Translations under genes and position numbers: made by a program
Shown here: positions 34,081 through 44,271 of the stretch, piece by piece
Layout of the letters: each line of letters begins with the position of its first letter
Position numbering within the stretch: the first letter of the stretch is position 1
Assembly (NCBI GenBank): GCA_019120295.1
Contig: DWVI01000002.1
Coordinates: 144,869-208,868, forward strand
Length of the DNA: 64,000 nucleotides
Source: Candidatus Onthoplasma faecipullorum
Lineage (GTDB): Bacteria; Bacillota; Clostridia; Christensenellales; UBA1242
Direction of reading: 5' to 3'
Notes under the pieces: model-generated
Seen by the model: the letters and a program-made list of their open reading frames with translations, nothing else
Told to the model about the DNA's origin: nothing
The model's database searches: none

Positions 34081-36607
34081 CTTTAATTTCTTTTGAATTT
34101 TCGTTTAACTCAATGTTTTCCATTTCATTTGGTTGAGCGTTTTCGATTGTTTCAATTTCTTCATCTTCTTCTCTATCAACAACTGCAACGCTAACCACAT
34201 AATCACTAGCGCTAACTTTCATAAGACGCACACCTAAACTATTTCTACCAACAAGGTTCACACTATCAGCATGTGTTCTAATCATAACGCCGTCGGAAGA
34301 TATTGCCAAAATATCTTTATCTGAACTAATTGATTTAAGGGCTACCACTTTACCTGTCTTTTCATTGAACGTTCCAGCCTTAATGCCTTTTCCGTTACGC
34401 TTTTGAATGCGGTAATCTTCTGGGCGAGTACGTTTTGCATAACCTTTTTCGGTTACAGTTAAAATGTCCATATTAGGGTCAAGCCTAATTATATCAATAA
34501 TAGACTCGTCCTTTTCTATTTTCATGCTCTTCACACCATGACTTGTTCTTCCCATTGGACGAACATTATTTTCATTAAATCTTAAGCACTTTCCATTGCT
34601 TGAAGCAAGCAATAATTCGTCGTTAGCATGTACAAGCACTGCACCAACCAAACTATCACCATCGTTAAGTTTGATTGCAATTTTACCATTCTTTCTAACT
34701 TCATTAAATTCGCTAATCTTTGTTTTCTTTATTAGTCCATTCTTGGTGGCAATCACTAGCGAAACATCTTCACCGCGCTCTAACTTCATTATTGAATTTA
34801 TCTTTTCTTCGCTAGATAATTGAAGTAAGTTAACAAGTGCCCTACCTTTATTTTGCCTTCCAACTTCTGGAATAAAGTATGCACGCAAAACATACACTTT
34901 ACCTAGATTTGAGAAGAACATCAAATCGTCATGGCTATTTGCAACAAACATTGAAATAACATTATCTTCTTCCTTTGTTTTGTGTGCGTTAACACCACGT
35001 CCGCCCCTGTGTTGTGATTTATATTCACTTACAGGTAAACGTTTAATATAACCTTCTCTTGTGAGTGAAATCACCACGTCATGACGTTCAATTAAATCGC
35101 CAATATCAATGTCGTCTGCATCATAGATTATTTCACTCTTTCTAGGGGTTGGATATTTTTCTTTAATTTCTAATAATTCTGTGCGAATAATATCGTCTAT
35201 TTTAGAGTTATCTGCTAAAATTGATTTTAATTTATCAATTAGCAAATCAAGTTCTTTCAATTCACTATTTAATTTTTCAACTTCAAGTCCGGTTAAACGT
35301 GATAGTTTCATTTCCAAAATTGCATTTGATTGCCTTTCGGTTATGCCAAATCTATCTTGAAGATTGGTTTGTGCAGTTTGCCTATCCGGGCTTGTTTTAA
35401 TTATTTTAATAACTTCGTCAATATTAGAAACGGCAATAACCAAACCTTCCAAAATGTGCGCGCGTTCTTCTGCGCGATTAAGGTCGTATTTAGTGCGCCT
35501 TACTATCACTTCGCGTTGGAAATTCAAATAATAGAAAATCATTTCTTGAAGATTTAAAACCCTTGGTTCTTTTCCAACAAGTGCTAAGAAATTGATGCTA
35601 AAATTGAGTTGAAGTTGACTCATTTTAAATAATTGATTTAACACAACGTTAGGGTTGGCATCTCGCTTTAATTCAACCACAATTCTTAGTCCGTCACGAC
35701 CAGACTCGTCACGCAAATCAGAAATACCTTCAATCTTTTTATCTTTAACAAGGTTTGCAATTTGTTTTACCAAGTTTGCTTTATTAACTTGATAAGGAAT
35801 AGATGTTGCAACTATTCTATAACGTTTTCCATCGTCAAATGTTTCAAACTCGGTCTTAGCGCGCATCACAACGCCACCGTGACCAGTTCTATACGCTTCA
35901 CGAATGGCATTGTTTGCTAAAATTTCGCACCTAGACGGAAAATCAGGGGCTGGTACAATCTGCATCAACTCTTCAATCGATATATTAGGGTTATCAATCA
36001 TTGCAACAACGGCATCAATAACTTCGTTTAAGTTGTGTGGCGGAATGTTTGTTGCCATACCGACCGCAATACCGTCACTACCATTTACAAGCAGATTTGG
36101 AAACCTACTTGGAAGCACGGTTGGTTGCATGTATTGTTCGTCGAAGTTTGGAACAAAATCAACTGTGTTTTTATCAATATCTCTAAGTAGTTCGTCCGCA
36201 ACCTTACTTAATCTACATTCGGTGTAACGCATAGCAGCAGCGCCGTCACCATCTTCATTACCAAAGTTTCCGTGGCCATCAATTAATGGTTCATTTATTG
36301 TGAAATCTTGTGCAAGGCGGACAAGTGCATCATAAATAGAACTATCACCGTGTGGGTGGTATCTACCCATAACTTGACCAACCACTGTTGCACATTTTCT
36401 ATAAGGTTTATCACTGGTTAGCCCCATTTCGTTCATGGCATAAAGAATACGTCTGTGAACAGGTTTTAGCCCATCCCTAACATCTGGAATAGCACGCGAA
36501 ATATTAACAGCCATTGCATAATCAATGAACGATGTTTTCATGGTTTGTTCAACGTCCACGTCAATGTAACGTGTGTTGTCTATTTTTTCAAATACAGTGT
36601 CTTTCAT
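34055..36607 (-). CDS. gyrA: DNA gyrase subunit A
   Basis: DNA-cleaving subunit of gyrase, 850 residues. The catalytic Tyr128 lies in AAMRYTE. The quinolone-determining region reads HGDSSIYD, with Ser89 and Asp93 at the E. coli 83 and 87 positions, the sensitive state. The C-terminal beta-pinwheel has the GyrA box QHRGGRG, which separates gyrase from topoisomerase IV ParC. TTTAGGAG precedes the ATG, 8 bp after gyrB. The acidic Glu/Asn-rich tail overlaps the RadC start. Confidence 0.97.
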   Translation of the reverse strand: MKDTVFEKIDNTRYIDVDVEQTMKTSFIDYAMAVNISRAIPDVRDGLKPVHRRILYAMNEMGLTSDKPYRKCATVVGQVMGRYHPHGDSSIYDALVRLAQDFTINEPLIDGHGNFGNEDGDGAAAMRYTECRLSKVADELLRDIDKNTVDFVPNFDEQYMQPTVLPSRFPNLLVNGSDGIAVGMATNIPPHNLNEVIDAVVAMIDNPNISIEELMQIVPAPDFPSRCEILANNAIREAYRTGHGGVVMRAKTEFETFDDGKRYRIVATSIPYQVNKANLVKQIANLVKDKKIEGISDLRDESGRDGLRIVVELKRDANPNVVLNQLFKMSQLQLNFSINFLALVGKEPRVLNLQEMIFYYLNFQREVIVRRTKYDLNRAEERAHILEGLVIAVSNIDEVIKIIKTSPDRQTAQTNLQDRFGITERQSNAILEMKLSRLTGLEVEKLNSELKELDLLIDKLKSILADNSKIDDIIRTELLEIKEKYPTPRKSEIIYDADDIDIGDLIERHDVVISLTREGYIKRLPVSEYKSQHRGGRGVNAHKTKEEDNVISMFVANSHDDLMFFSNLGKVYVLRAYFIPEVGRQNKGRALVNLLQLSSEEKINSIMKLERGEDVSLVIATKNGLIKKTKISEFNEVRKNGKIAIKLNDGDSLVGAVLVHANDELLLASSNGKCLRFNENNVRPMGRTSHGVKSMKIEKDESIIDIIRLDPNMDILTVTEKGYAKRTRPEDYRIQKRNGKGIKAGTFNEKTGKVVALKSISSDKDILAISSDGVMIRTHADSVNLVGRNSLGVRLMKVSASDYVVSVAVVDREEDEEIETIENAQPNEMENIELNENSKEIKDETNESNE

Positions 36608-36615
36608 AATATCTC

Positions 36616-38577
36616 CTAAACGTCCAAATTATCAGATGCAATGGAAGCAAACTTTTCAATGAACTCGCGCCTGCTTTCTGGGCGGTCTCCCATAAGAGTG
36701 TCGAATATTTCGTTACATGTAACTTCGTCTTTCATTGTAACTTTTTTAAGTGTTCTACTCTCTGGGTTCATTGTGGTTTCCCATAATTGTTCTTTATCCA
36801 TTTCACCTAGACCTTTGTAACGTTGAATGCTAAATCCACGCTCTAAACCTTCACAACCTTTTTGTTTTTCTTCTTCAGTGTAAAAGTACGTTTTTTGCTT
36901 TCCGCGTGTTAACATATATAGCGGTGGTTGAGCAATATACACATGACCTTCTTCAATAAGTGGACGCATAAATCTAAAGAAGAATGTTAACATCAAAATT
37001 GCAATGTGTGCGCCGTCCACATCGGCATCTGTCATGATTATAATTTTGTCATATCTTAACTTTTTAGGGTCGCAATTTTCGTGAATACCGCAACCAAAAG
37101 CGGTTATCATTGCATTTATTTCTGCATTTTCAAGGGCACGTGCAAGGCGAGTTTTTTCAACGTTTAATATTTTGCCCCTAAGTGGTAAAATTGCTTGGAA
37201 ACGCCTATCTCTACCATTTTTTGCGGTACCACCTGCTGAGTCCCCTTCGACTATAAATATTTCACAAATGCTTGCATCCTTACTAGAACAATCTGCAAGT
37301 TTTCCAGGAAGAGTGGAAGACTCCAACACACTCTTTCTTCTTGTTTCTTCCCTTGCATTTCGCGCGGCTTCTCTTGCACGTTGTGAAATCAAACATTTGT
37401 TGATTAATTCTTTGCTCTCTTTTGGGTGTTCTTCCAAATAATCTTTGAAATACTCTTCCATTGCTTTTGATGTATAATACTTAATCTCTTCCGTGCCAAG
37501 TTTAGTTTTGGTTTGACCTTCAAATTGTGGTTCTTCCACCTTAACTGAGATTACTGCAACAATACCTTCACGAGTGTCTTCACCTGAAAGTTTAACCTTA
37601 TCTTTCACGAGTTTATTTTCAATAGCATAGTCGTTTATAATTTTCATTAGGCTAGACTTAAAGCCGTCCACATGCTTTCCACCTTCTTCGGTGTTGATGT
37701 TATTACAATAACTGTGAATATTTTCAGTGTAAGTGTCTGTATACTGGAAACTAAACTCTATTTCACAAGTTGCATCTTGTGGAACGCCATTTTCGTCTTT
37801 ACGCTTATATTTATAAACCTTATCAACATAAATTGGGTCTGGGAAAATGCACTGTTTGTTTTCAGTAAGGTCGGCAACAAATTCTTGAATACCACCCATA
37901 AATTGATAAACGTTTTCTTGCTCTTTGCCTTCTCTTTCGTCTCTTAATGTTATTCTAAGACCCTTATTTAAAAACGCTATCTCTCTAAGGCGAGATTTTA
38001 ACACGTCGTAATTAAATTCAGTTATTGGGAAAATTTCATAATCTGGTTTGAATGTTACACGTGTGCCTGTAACATTATCTTTTGCTTTGCCAACAACTAG
38101 CAACCTATCTTCTGGCACACCGCGGTGATACACTTGGTGATAATGATTGCCATTTTGGAAAATATCCAAAATCAAGGTTTCACTAAGCGCATTAACAACA
38201 GACAAACCAACACCGTGAAGTCCGCCCGAAATCTTATATCCGCTACCGCCGAACTTACCACCGGCGTGAAGTTTTGTAAGCACCAGTTCGGCAGCACTTA
38301 TACCTTCTTTTTTGTGAATTCCTGTTGGTATACCACGTCCGTTATCAACAACACTTACCGAACCATCGGACAAAATTGTAACACCAATCTCATTGCAGTA
38401 ACCAGCAAGGGCTTCGTCAATAGAATTATCCACTATTTCGGTAACCAAGTGGTGAAGACCACGTTCGTCCGTTGAGCCGATATACATTCCCGGCCTTTTT
38501 CTAACAGGCTCCAAACCTTCAAGCACTTGTATCGCTTCTGCTCCATAATTGCCTGTCACTTTTAAATCGTCAACCAT
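36616..38577 (-). CDS. gyrB: DNA gyrase subunit B
   Basis: ATPase subunit of gyrase, 653 residues, the short Gram-positive form without the E. coli insertion. The GHKL ATP-binding motifs are visible (EIVDNSIDEALAG, DNGRGIP, GGLHGVGLSVVNALS), then the TOPRIM domain (EGDSAGGTAKNGRDR, PLRGKILNVEK, DADVDGAHI) and the C-terminal GLGEMD. AGGAG precedes the ATG. It heads gyrB-gyrA-radC-lipoprotein. Confidence 0.97.
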   Translation of the reverse strand: MVDDLKVTGNYGAEAIQVLEGLEPVRKRPGMYIGSTDERGLHHLVTEIVDNSIDEALAGYCNEIGVTILSDGSVSVVDNGRGIPTGIHKKEGISAAELVLTKLHAGGKFGGSGYKISGGLHGVGLSVVNALSETLILDIFQNGNHYHQVYHRGVPEDRLLVVGKAKDNVTGTRVTFKPDYEIFPITEFNYDVLKSRLREIAFLNKGLRITLRDEREGKEQENVYQFMGGIQEFVADLTENKQCIFPDPIYVDKVYKYKRKDENGVPQDATCEIEFSFQYTDTYTENIHSYCNNINTEEGGKHVDGFKSSLMKIINDYAIENKLVKDKVKLSGEDTREGIVAVISVKVEEPQFEGQTKTKLGTEEIKYYTSKAMEEYFKDYLEEHPKESKELINKCLISQRAREAARNAREETRRKSVLESSTLPGKLADCSSKDASICEIFIVEGDSAGGTAKNGRDRRFQAILPLRGKILNVEKTRLARALENAEINAMITAFGCGIHENCDPKKLRYDKIIIMTDADVDGAHIAILMLTFFFRFMRPLIEEGHVYIAQPPLYMLTRGKQKTYFYTEEEKQKGCEGLERGFSIQRYKGLGEMDKEQLWETTMNPESRTLKKVTMKDEVTCNEIFDTLMGDRPESRREFIEKFASIASDNLDV

Positions 38578-38764
38578 TTAAAACTCCTAATAAAGTTCTA
38601 ATTTTAAAAATTAAAACTAAAAAAAATATATTATATATAAATATATAATATATCTTACCAAAAATCGGCACAAAAAACAAGTAATTTTATTCAACTTTTC
38701 CACATTAAAACGTATTAATGAAAGAAAATAATCTTTATATCAAAAACTTTGTCAAAAATTATTT

Positions 38765-39886
38765 TTATTCCTTTTGTTTATTGCTAATATTACTATGAGT
38801 TTCAATTTTTTTATCAATCTTATTTAATAGGTTTTGCGTTAATCTGTGTATTGTTTTTAACCTTATGTAATCAATAATAGAAAACATAATAAAGGTGATT
38901 AGTGTAAGAGTTAAAGCAAGCAACACATAATTTTTAATAAAATTTGAAAATGTATTAACAAGGAAATTCCACCACCAACCACGTATGTATGGGTTTTCAT
39001 GAATTAGAAATATACCAAAGGTTGTTGATGCAACCGTATTTATAAATCTATTTTTAAACTTAAAATCTTTAAAAATTAGAAGCAATATTATAGATATAAT
39101 TGTGTTACCAAGGGCCTGTTCATAACAACTTTCTCTAAAATCAATATAGATTGTGTAAACCATTTGTAAAGTAACAAAAACAACTAAAAGTAAATATAAC
39201 CAAACTTTTTGATTTTGACTAACACTTTTAACATACAGTCGTATATATCCAGCAATCAAATATAGCACAACAAACCAAACCAGAGTATTAACAAAAGGAA
39301 ATTCTGATGCTCTACCCAACACTATCATGTTAAAATACGGAAACAAAACTATAACACAACTTAACACAATACAAATTATTCCATGCACTTTTTTGCCTAT
39401 CTTTTTAATGAATAAATTTAACAATGGCGACAAAAACATTAACATAACATACAACGTTACAAATGTATATTCCATATATGATATTGGCATAAAAACTGGC
39501 AAAATTGAAGATATATTAAATTCTGCTCTACCAAGCGACAAAAAAATTAAATAAAATAATACAGAATAAAAAAATGTTTGTATAACAATGTTTAAAATAC
39601 GTGTCCACTTGAATTTTTTATTAACCATAAAATAAGCGGATATTAAAATAAAAATATTAACGCCAAGTTTTCCACCATTTCTAAGAATTTTAGAAGAAAA
39701 GACTAATTCTGCTGAATATAAATCGATTTTAGAGTAAATAACAAAATGATATAATATGATTATAATCATTGCTATAATTCTTAAAAGTTCTAAACCGCTT
39801 TGTCTTTCAACTTTTTGAGTTATTATTCGTTCATTTTGTTGGCTATCCACATTTATATTAGGTTTGGTGTTATCAATATATGTCAT
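38765..39886 (-). CDS. Acyltransferase family 3 membrane protein
   Basis: 373-residue integral membrane acyltransferase (OafA/acyltransferase 3 family), which modifies surface sugars. About ten transmembrane helices are visible. The conserved start of the family appears as SGLELLRIIAMIIIILYHF, including the His in helix 1 and the nearby Arg; a later IFLIHENPY is typical. Acceptor unknown. There is no ribosome binding site: the promoter TTGACA-17-TAGAAT ends 6 nt before ATG. It stands alone between metG and gyrB. Confidence 0.82.
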   Translation of the reverse strand: MTYIDNTKPNINVDSQQNERIITQKVERQSGLELLRIIAMIIIILYHFVIYSKIDLYSAELVFSSKILRNGGKLGVNIFILISAYFMVNKKFKWTRILNIVIQTFFYSVLFYLIFLSLGRAEFNISSILPVFMPISYMEYTFVTLYVMLMFLSPLLNLFIKKIGKKVHGIICIVLSCVIVLFPYFNMIVLGRASEFPFVNTLVWFVVLYLIAGYIRLYVKSVSQNQKVWLYLLLVVFVTLQMVYTIYIDFRESCYEQALGNTIISIILLLIFKDFKFKNRFINTVASTTFGIFLIHENPYIRGWWWNFLVNTFSNFIKNYVLLALTLTLITFIMFSIIDYIRLKTIHRLTQNLLNKIDKKIETHSNISNKQKE

Positions 39887-39892
39887 GCCATT

Positions 39893-39921
39893 ATTCTAGT
39901 AAAATTATGTTTATTTGTCAA
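39893..39921 (-). promoter_or_regulatory. Leaderless promoter of the acyltransferase gene
   Basis: Minus strand: -35 TTGACA (39916-39921), 17-bp spacer, -10 TAGAAT (39893-39898), AATGGC, ATG. Confidence 0.75.
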
Positions 39922-39922
39922 A

Positions 39923-39949
39923 AAAAAGTAAACAAGATGTTTACTTTTT
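39923..39949 (-). terminator. Terminator of metG
   Basis: 12-bp stem AAAAAGTAAACA / TGTTTACTTTTT with loop AGA, lying directly before the acyltransferase promoter. Confidence 0.85.
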
Positions 39950-41948
39950 AACTTATATTGCTTCCGTCTGTTAGTGGTTTTTCTGGAGTTAAGATTGATA
40001 GGTTTCCGCTTGCGTCTTCCGCGCATAAAATCATGCCTTCGCTAATTAGCCCTTTCATTTCTCTTGGTGGAAGGTTTGTAACCACCACAACGCGCTTTCC
40101 AATCAACTTTTCAGGAGTGTAGTATTTACCAATTCCACTTAAAATTGAAAGCACTTTATTTCCAATTCTAACGTGCGAATGAAGAAGTTTAGATTTTGGC
40201 ACACTAGTGCAGTCTAGCACAAGCCCAACTTTTAATTGAATTTTATCAAAATCGTCAATAGAGATGTCGTCCTTTTTAGTAAATTCAATAATTGGTGCAT
40301 TTTCTATTTTTTGGTTTTCTTGAATTTCGTCAATTTTTGGTTGAATATCACTCAATTTTATTCTTTCAAATAAAATTTGTGGATTATTTGTAACTTTAAA
40401 TTCGTCTTTGATGCCAAATTTATTGAGTTCGTCAAATTCATGTGCACTAACACCTAATTCATTTAAAATTTTGTTTGCACTATCTGGCATAAACGGAGAA
40501 AGCAAATTTGCGCCAATATTTATACTCTCTAATAAATTATACAAAACAGTTGAAAGTCTAGCACGCATACTTTCGTCTTTATTTAAATTCCAAGGGCTAG
40601 TTTCGTCTATATACTTATTCGCACGCCTAAACAAAACCCAAAGTTCTTCAAGGGCTTCTGCAACTTTAAACTCTTCAAGTTTTGCATAAACTCTATCACG
40701 TGTTGACGTTGCAATATCTATCAACTCTTTATCAACTGCATCATTTACGCCTTCATTTTTAACAACTCCGCCCAAATATTGATTGCTCATTGAAATTGTG
40801 CGTTTAACAAGGTTTCCAAGCGTGTTTGCAAGGTCGGCATTGTTTTTATCAACCGCCATTTCCCAAGTGATTGTACCGTCTGCATTATAAGGCATTTCTT
40901 TTAACACGTAATATCTAACTCCGTCCACGCCAAAAATTGACGCCAAATCGTCTGGATACAACACGTTTCCTTTAGATTTACTCATCTTTTCGCCCGCTTG
41001 AATAAGCCAAGGATGACCAAACACCGTTTTTGGAAGTGGTAAATTTAGAGCCATTAAGAAAATCGGCCAATATATGACGTGGAAACGCACAATATCTTTA
41101 CCAATAATATGCACATCAGCCGGCCAAAGCGACTTAAATTGCTCGCTTGGGTGTTCAGTATCGTAACCTATCCCTGTGATATAATTATTCAATGCGTCTA
41201 GCCAAACATATATGACGTGTTTAGGGTCAAATTCCACTGGAACACCCCAACTAAAAGTGGTGCGCGAAACACAAAGGTCTTGAAGTTTGGTTTTTAGTTT
41301 GTTTTCTTTTATTGCTTTAAGTATTTCTTCATCAGATTTTCCAACAAATTCGTCCGCAAGCAAAAAGTTGTTCATCATTTCGTTTTTTCTAGCCACTGGC
41401 TGAATAAAATCAGGGTGAGTTAAAATATATTCAACAAGGCGGTTGGCATACTTGCTCATTTTGAAAAAGTACGCTTCTTCCTTCGCTGGTTTAACATCCC
41501 TACCGCAGTCTGGGCATTTTCCGTCTACTAATTGACTTTCCGTCCAAAAACTCTCACAAGGTTCGCAATAAAGCCCAACGTACTCACCTTTATAAATATC
41601 ACCTTGTTCGTAAAACTTTTTAAATATTTTCTGCACTGCTTTTTCATGGTCTGCGTCCGTTGTTCGGATAAACTTATTGTAACTTACATTCATTTTATCC
41701 CATATGCCACGGATAATACCGGAAACATTATCCACAAACTGCTTTGGTTCAACCCCTTCTTCTTTTGCTTTGCCTTCAATCTTTTGACCATGCTCGTCCG
41801 TACCCGTCATAAAGAAAACATCATATCCTTCCATTCGCTTTGCCCTTGCAATAGCGTCTGCAAAAATGGCTTCATAAGTGTTTCCAATATGTGGTTTACC
41901 CGATGTGTACGCAATTGCTGTTGTGATATAATATTTTCCTTTTGTCAT
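39948..41948 (-). CDS. metG: Methionine--tRNA ligase with C-terminal tRNA-binding domain
   Basis: Class I synthetase, 666 residues. The HIGH motif appears as PHIGN (about 19-23), a zinc knuckle follows (CEPC...CPDC), then KMSKS in GEKMSKSKGNVLYP. The C-terminal 105 residues form an EMAPII-like tRNA-binding domain (KVGLVLDCTSVPKSKLLHS region), as in B. subtilis MetRS. It charges both initiator and elongator tRNA-Met. AAGGAG precedes ATG. A TATAAT box lies at 42027-42032 on the minus strand but without a clear -35. Confidence 0.96.
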   Translation of the reverse strand: MTKGKYYITTAIAYTSGKPHIGNTYEAIFADAIARAKRMEGYDVFFMTGTDEHGQKIEGKAKEEGVEPKQFVDNVSGIIRGIWDKMNVSYNKFIRTTDADHEKAVQKIFKKFYEQGDIYKGEYVGLYCEPCESFWTESQLVDGKCPDCGRDVKPAKEEAYFFKMSKYANRLVEYILTHPDFIQPVARKNEMMNNFLLADEFVGKSDEEILKAIKENKLKTKLQDLCVSRTTFSWGVPVEFDPKHVIYVWLDALNNYITGIGYDTEHPSEQFKSLWPADVHIIGKDIVRFHVIYWPIFLMALNLPLPKTVFGHPWLIQAGEKMSKSKGNVLYPDDLASIFGVDGVRYYVLKEMPYNADGTITWEMAVDKNNADLANTLGNLVKRTISMSNQYLGGVVKNEGVNDAVDKELIDIATSTRDRVYAKLEEFKVAEALEELWVLFRRANKYIDETSPWNLNKDESMRARLSTVLYNLLESINIGANLLSPFMPDSANKILNELGVSAHEFDELNKFGIKDEFKVTNNPQILFERIKLSDIQPKIDEIQENQKIENAPIIEFTKKDDISIDDFDKIQLKVGLVLDCTSVPKSKLLHSHVRIGNKVLSILSGIGKYYTPEKLIGKRVVVVTNLPPREMKGLISEGMILCAEDASGNLSILTPEKPLTDGSNIS

Positions 41949-42171
41949 ATTAACTCCTTAATAATAAAATTTGATTTAAAATTGATTATCATTTGCTCAA
42001 TATTGAACCTTTCTTATCTTAATAAAATTATATTGATTTTGTAAAAGATTTAATCCGATATGATTATAACATAAATATTAAAATTCTTAATAAAACTTTT
42101 TCAGAAAAAATAGATTTTTATATAATTACACTATAAGAATATAAATAAGAGATATTTAAATTTATAAAAAC

Positions 42172-42190
42172 ATCAAGCATTGTGCTTGAT
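42172..42190 (-). terminator. Terminator of the membrane protein gene
   Basis: Stem ATCAAGCA / TGCTTGAT, loop TTG, followed by T on the minus strand. Confidence 0.75.
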
Positions 42191-42194
42191 ACTT

Positions 42195-42659
42195 TTAACT
42201 CCCCAAAATAACATCGTTTACAACACCATTTAAAATTAAAGAACTACACAATATAATTGTTCCAATTATTGCAACTATAGAAACAACTAGCGAAATCCAA
42301 CCGATAGCATGTCCATTTATTGCTATTTGACAAATTGGTAAAATAATTGTAGCTATTAATATCGCAAAATAAATTATAGGAACTTCAATAGTTAATAATC
42401 CAAGAACTAGATTGCCAACTAAAATTACTTTTGTAAAAATTCCTAAATATGAAAATGTCCACTGAAACAAATGAACAGTTAACCAAATTACAGGAAAAGC
42501 CAAAGCAACTAACAACACACTTGAAACTAAACTCAAAATACCAAAAGTCTTGTAATTTTTAGCACGTTCTGGATCTTGCTTTAATTTTTTTTTAACAGCT
42601 AATGCGAAAATAATCACTGCCAAAGGCGACAAAAATATGCTCAATAAAACATTTCCCAT
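42195..42659 (-). CDS. Small multi-spanning membrane protein
   Basis: 154 residues with four hydrophobic segments, the first uncleaved. A cytoplasmic loop KKKLKQDPERAKNYKTFG links helices 1 and 2, and the last helices are rich in Ile and Val. ATG 42659 is preferred since GGAGG precedes it; the upstream ATG lies within that site. Function unknown; resembles DUF4190-like proteins only in a general way. Confidence 0.6.
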   Translation of the reverse strand: MGNVLLSIFLSPLAVIIFALAVKKKLKQDPERAKNYKTFGILSLVSSVLLVALAFPVIWLTVHLFQWTFSYLGIFTKVILVGNLVLGLLTIEVPIIYFAILIATIILPICQIAINGHAIGWISLVVSIVAIIGTIILCSSLILNGVVNDVILGS

Positions 42660-43067
42660 AAATTCCTCCATTTAACTAAATGTTTTTATAATTCATAGTA
42701 AAATTAGTTGATAACAATTTTAACTTATTATTTTTTACCATTAAGTTGCAATAATCAGTATTCGCTTTAATCAACTTTTTTATTTAAATTTGTTTTTATT
42801 ATACCAATTTTATATCGTTTGTCAAACAAAATTTATATAAACACCCATCAAACATTCAACACCTTAACATTCAAAAATCTTTTGTTCTAGAACCATGATA
42901 ATAATTCATATCTTTCCTTTTGAATATTATTAACTTAAAATTTTTGTTTGTAATTCACAATATATTATTTCAACTTTTAACTACTAAACACTAATCTAAA
43001 CTTGTTTTCTATATTTTTAAAGTGTATTTTGTTAAATCTTTTATTATTACAATATATTTGCAGCATA
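42660..43067. other. 408-nt gap without a recognised gene
   Basis: AT-rich sequence between two minus-strand genes. I looked for short frames with ribosome binding sites, hairpins and known RNA signatures and found none worth calling. It may hold the promoters of the upstream part of the membrane protein gene. Confidence 0.4.
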
Positions 43068-43661
43068 TTAGTCTTTATCTTGGTTGCGCTTCACTAGGTA
43101 GGTTTGGAAATGTTTGCTGGTGTATTCTAGTTTGTATTTTTCATACTTGTTTTTAGGGTAATGTTCAGGGTTTGGGTTTTTAAATTTTTTCTTTTTTAAG
43201 ATAGTAAAACCTTTTTCTTTTAAATATTGCTCAACATATCTAAAATGCACGCAAGGGTCTTCAAAAACGTCTTCTATAAGAAAATAGTCCGCTTTTATGT
43301 CCATAATATGGTGGAACAAATCTTCAAATGAATTTCCCCAGCGAGTGGCTTCCCCTAGGGACAAATTTACAAAGCAAAAATCATATTTTTTTCTAAAAAC
43401 AGTTTTACAAATATCCGCTTCCATAATCTCTAACCTATCTGAACCAATCGCATTTTCAAGCGGATTTTTCTTTCTATTATCCCCCGGAAAAATCACAGCA
43501 TCAACTTGCGCATTAGGGCAATACTTTAAAAGTATGCTCGCGCTCGTTTTTCCACTACCTGCGTCAATTACTTTCTTAAAATCGCGTGTTTTTAGCCGTT
43601 TTGTCATTTTATAAAAGATTTTATCGTGCACCGACTTAGATGTGTTCACAATCTTTTCCAC
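43068..43661 (-). CDS. SAM-dependent methyltransferase-like protein
   Basis: 197 residues with a Rossmann-like start (KVIDAGSGKTSASILLKY) that resembles SAM motif I and an acidic loop (EADICKTVF) at the motif III position. The C-terminal third is very basic (KKKKFKNPNPEHYPKNKYEKYKLEY), suggesting a nucleic-acid target. GTG 43661 is the start, with GGGGG a few nt upstream. Substrate unknown. Confidence 0.6.
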   Translation of the reverse strand: MEKIVNTSKSVHDKIFYKMTKRLKTRDFKKVIDAGSGKTSASILLKYCPNAQVDAVIFPGDNRKKNPLENAIGSDRLEIMEADICKTVFRKKYDFCFVNLSLGEATRWGNSFEDLFHHIMDIKADYFLIEDVFEDPCVHFRYVEQYLKEKGFTILKKKKFKNPNPEHYPKNKYEKYKLEYTSKHFQTYLVKRNQDKD

Positions 43662-43735
43662 ATTTCCCCCTTATTTTTACACCTTTTACCCTTACATTCC
43701 AAACTTAAAAATTTATATGTTTATTTTTATTGTTT

Positions 43736-44173
43736 TTACTTAAACTCTTTATAAATATTTAGTGGGCCGTCTATAACGCAGTCGATTAACATATGTGCGC
43801 CGAACACCCCTGTTTCAACTTTCACACCGTACTCGCGAACTATTTTCACAAAATCATTAAACATTTCGTTCGCCTTATTTTTTTCCATTGCAGGTGAAAA
43901 ATCTGGACGCGCACCTGTGGTGTTTGAAGTGCATAACGTGAAATTGCTAATTAGCATAATTTCGCCACCAATATCAAGCACGCTATCATTTAATTTTTCA
44001 TCTCGCTTAAAAATTCGTAGCGTTACAATTTTATGAGCGCAACGTTTTAAAGTGTCCAACGTGTCCGTTTTTTCAATGCCAACCATACACATTATACCTT
44101 TACCAATGCTTGAATATGGCACTCCGTCTGCTGTTAAACTCGCCCTTTGCACTCGCTGAATTACAACTCGCAT
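43736..44173 (-). CDS. dtd: D-aminoacyl-tRNA deacylase
   Basis: 145-residue editing enzyme that removes D-amino acids from tRNA, acting as a dimer. The start MRVVIQRVQRASL and the RPDFSPAM segment are typical. The SQFTL signature reads SNFTL, and the NxGPVT signature reads IDGPLN, so both cross-subunit active-site motifs differ from the usual. AAAGGAAAG precedes ATG. Followed downstream by the methyltransferase-like gene. Confidence 0.88.
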   Translation of the reverse strand: MRVVIQRVQRASLTADGVPYSSIGKGIMCMVGIEKTDTLDTLKRCAHKIVTLRIFKRDEKLNDSVLDIGGEIMLISNFTLCTSNTTGARPDFSPAMEKNKANEMFNDFVKIVREYGVKVETGVFGAHMLIDCVIDGPLNIYKEFK

Positions 44174-44271
44174 ATCTTTCCTTTTGTTAGTTTTTGTTTA
44201 TTAGATAAATAAATTAGTTCTATTACTAAAATACACTAAACTAATTTTTTATTTTAATAAGGTTTTTACTT

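Noticed and set aside
34055..38577. Topoisomerase IV (parE-parC) instead of gyrase
   Set aside because: The GyrA box QHRGGRG and full beta-pinwheel support gyrase.
42660..43067. Possible RNA gene in the 408-nt gap
   Set aside because: No conserved RNA motif, promoter or hairpin that could be supported.
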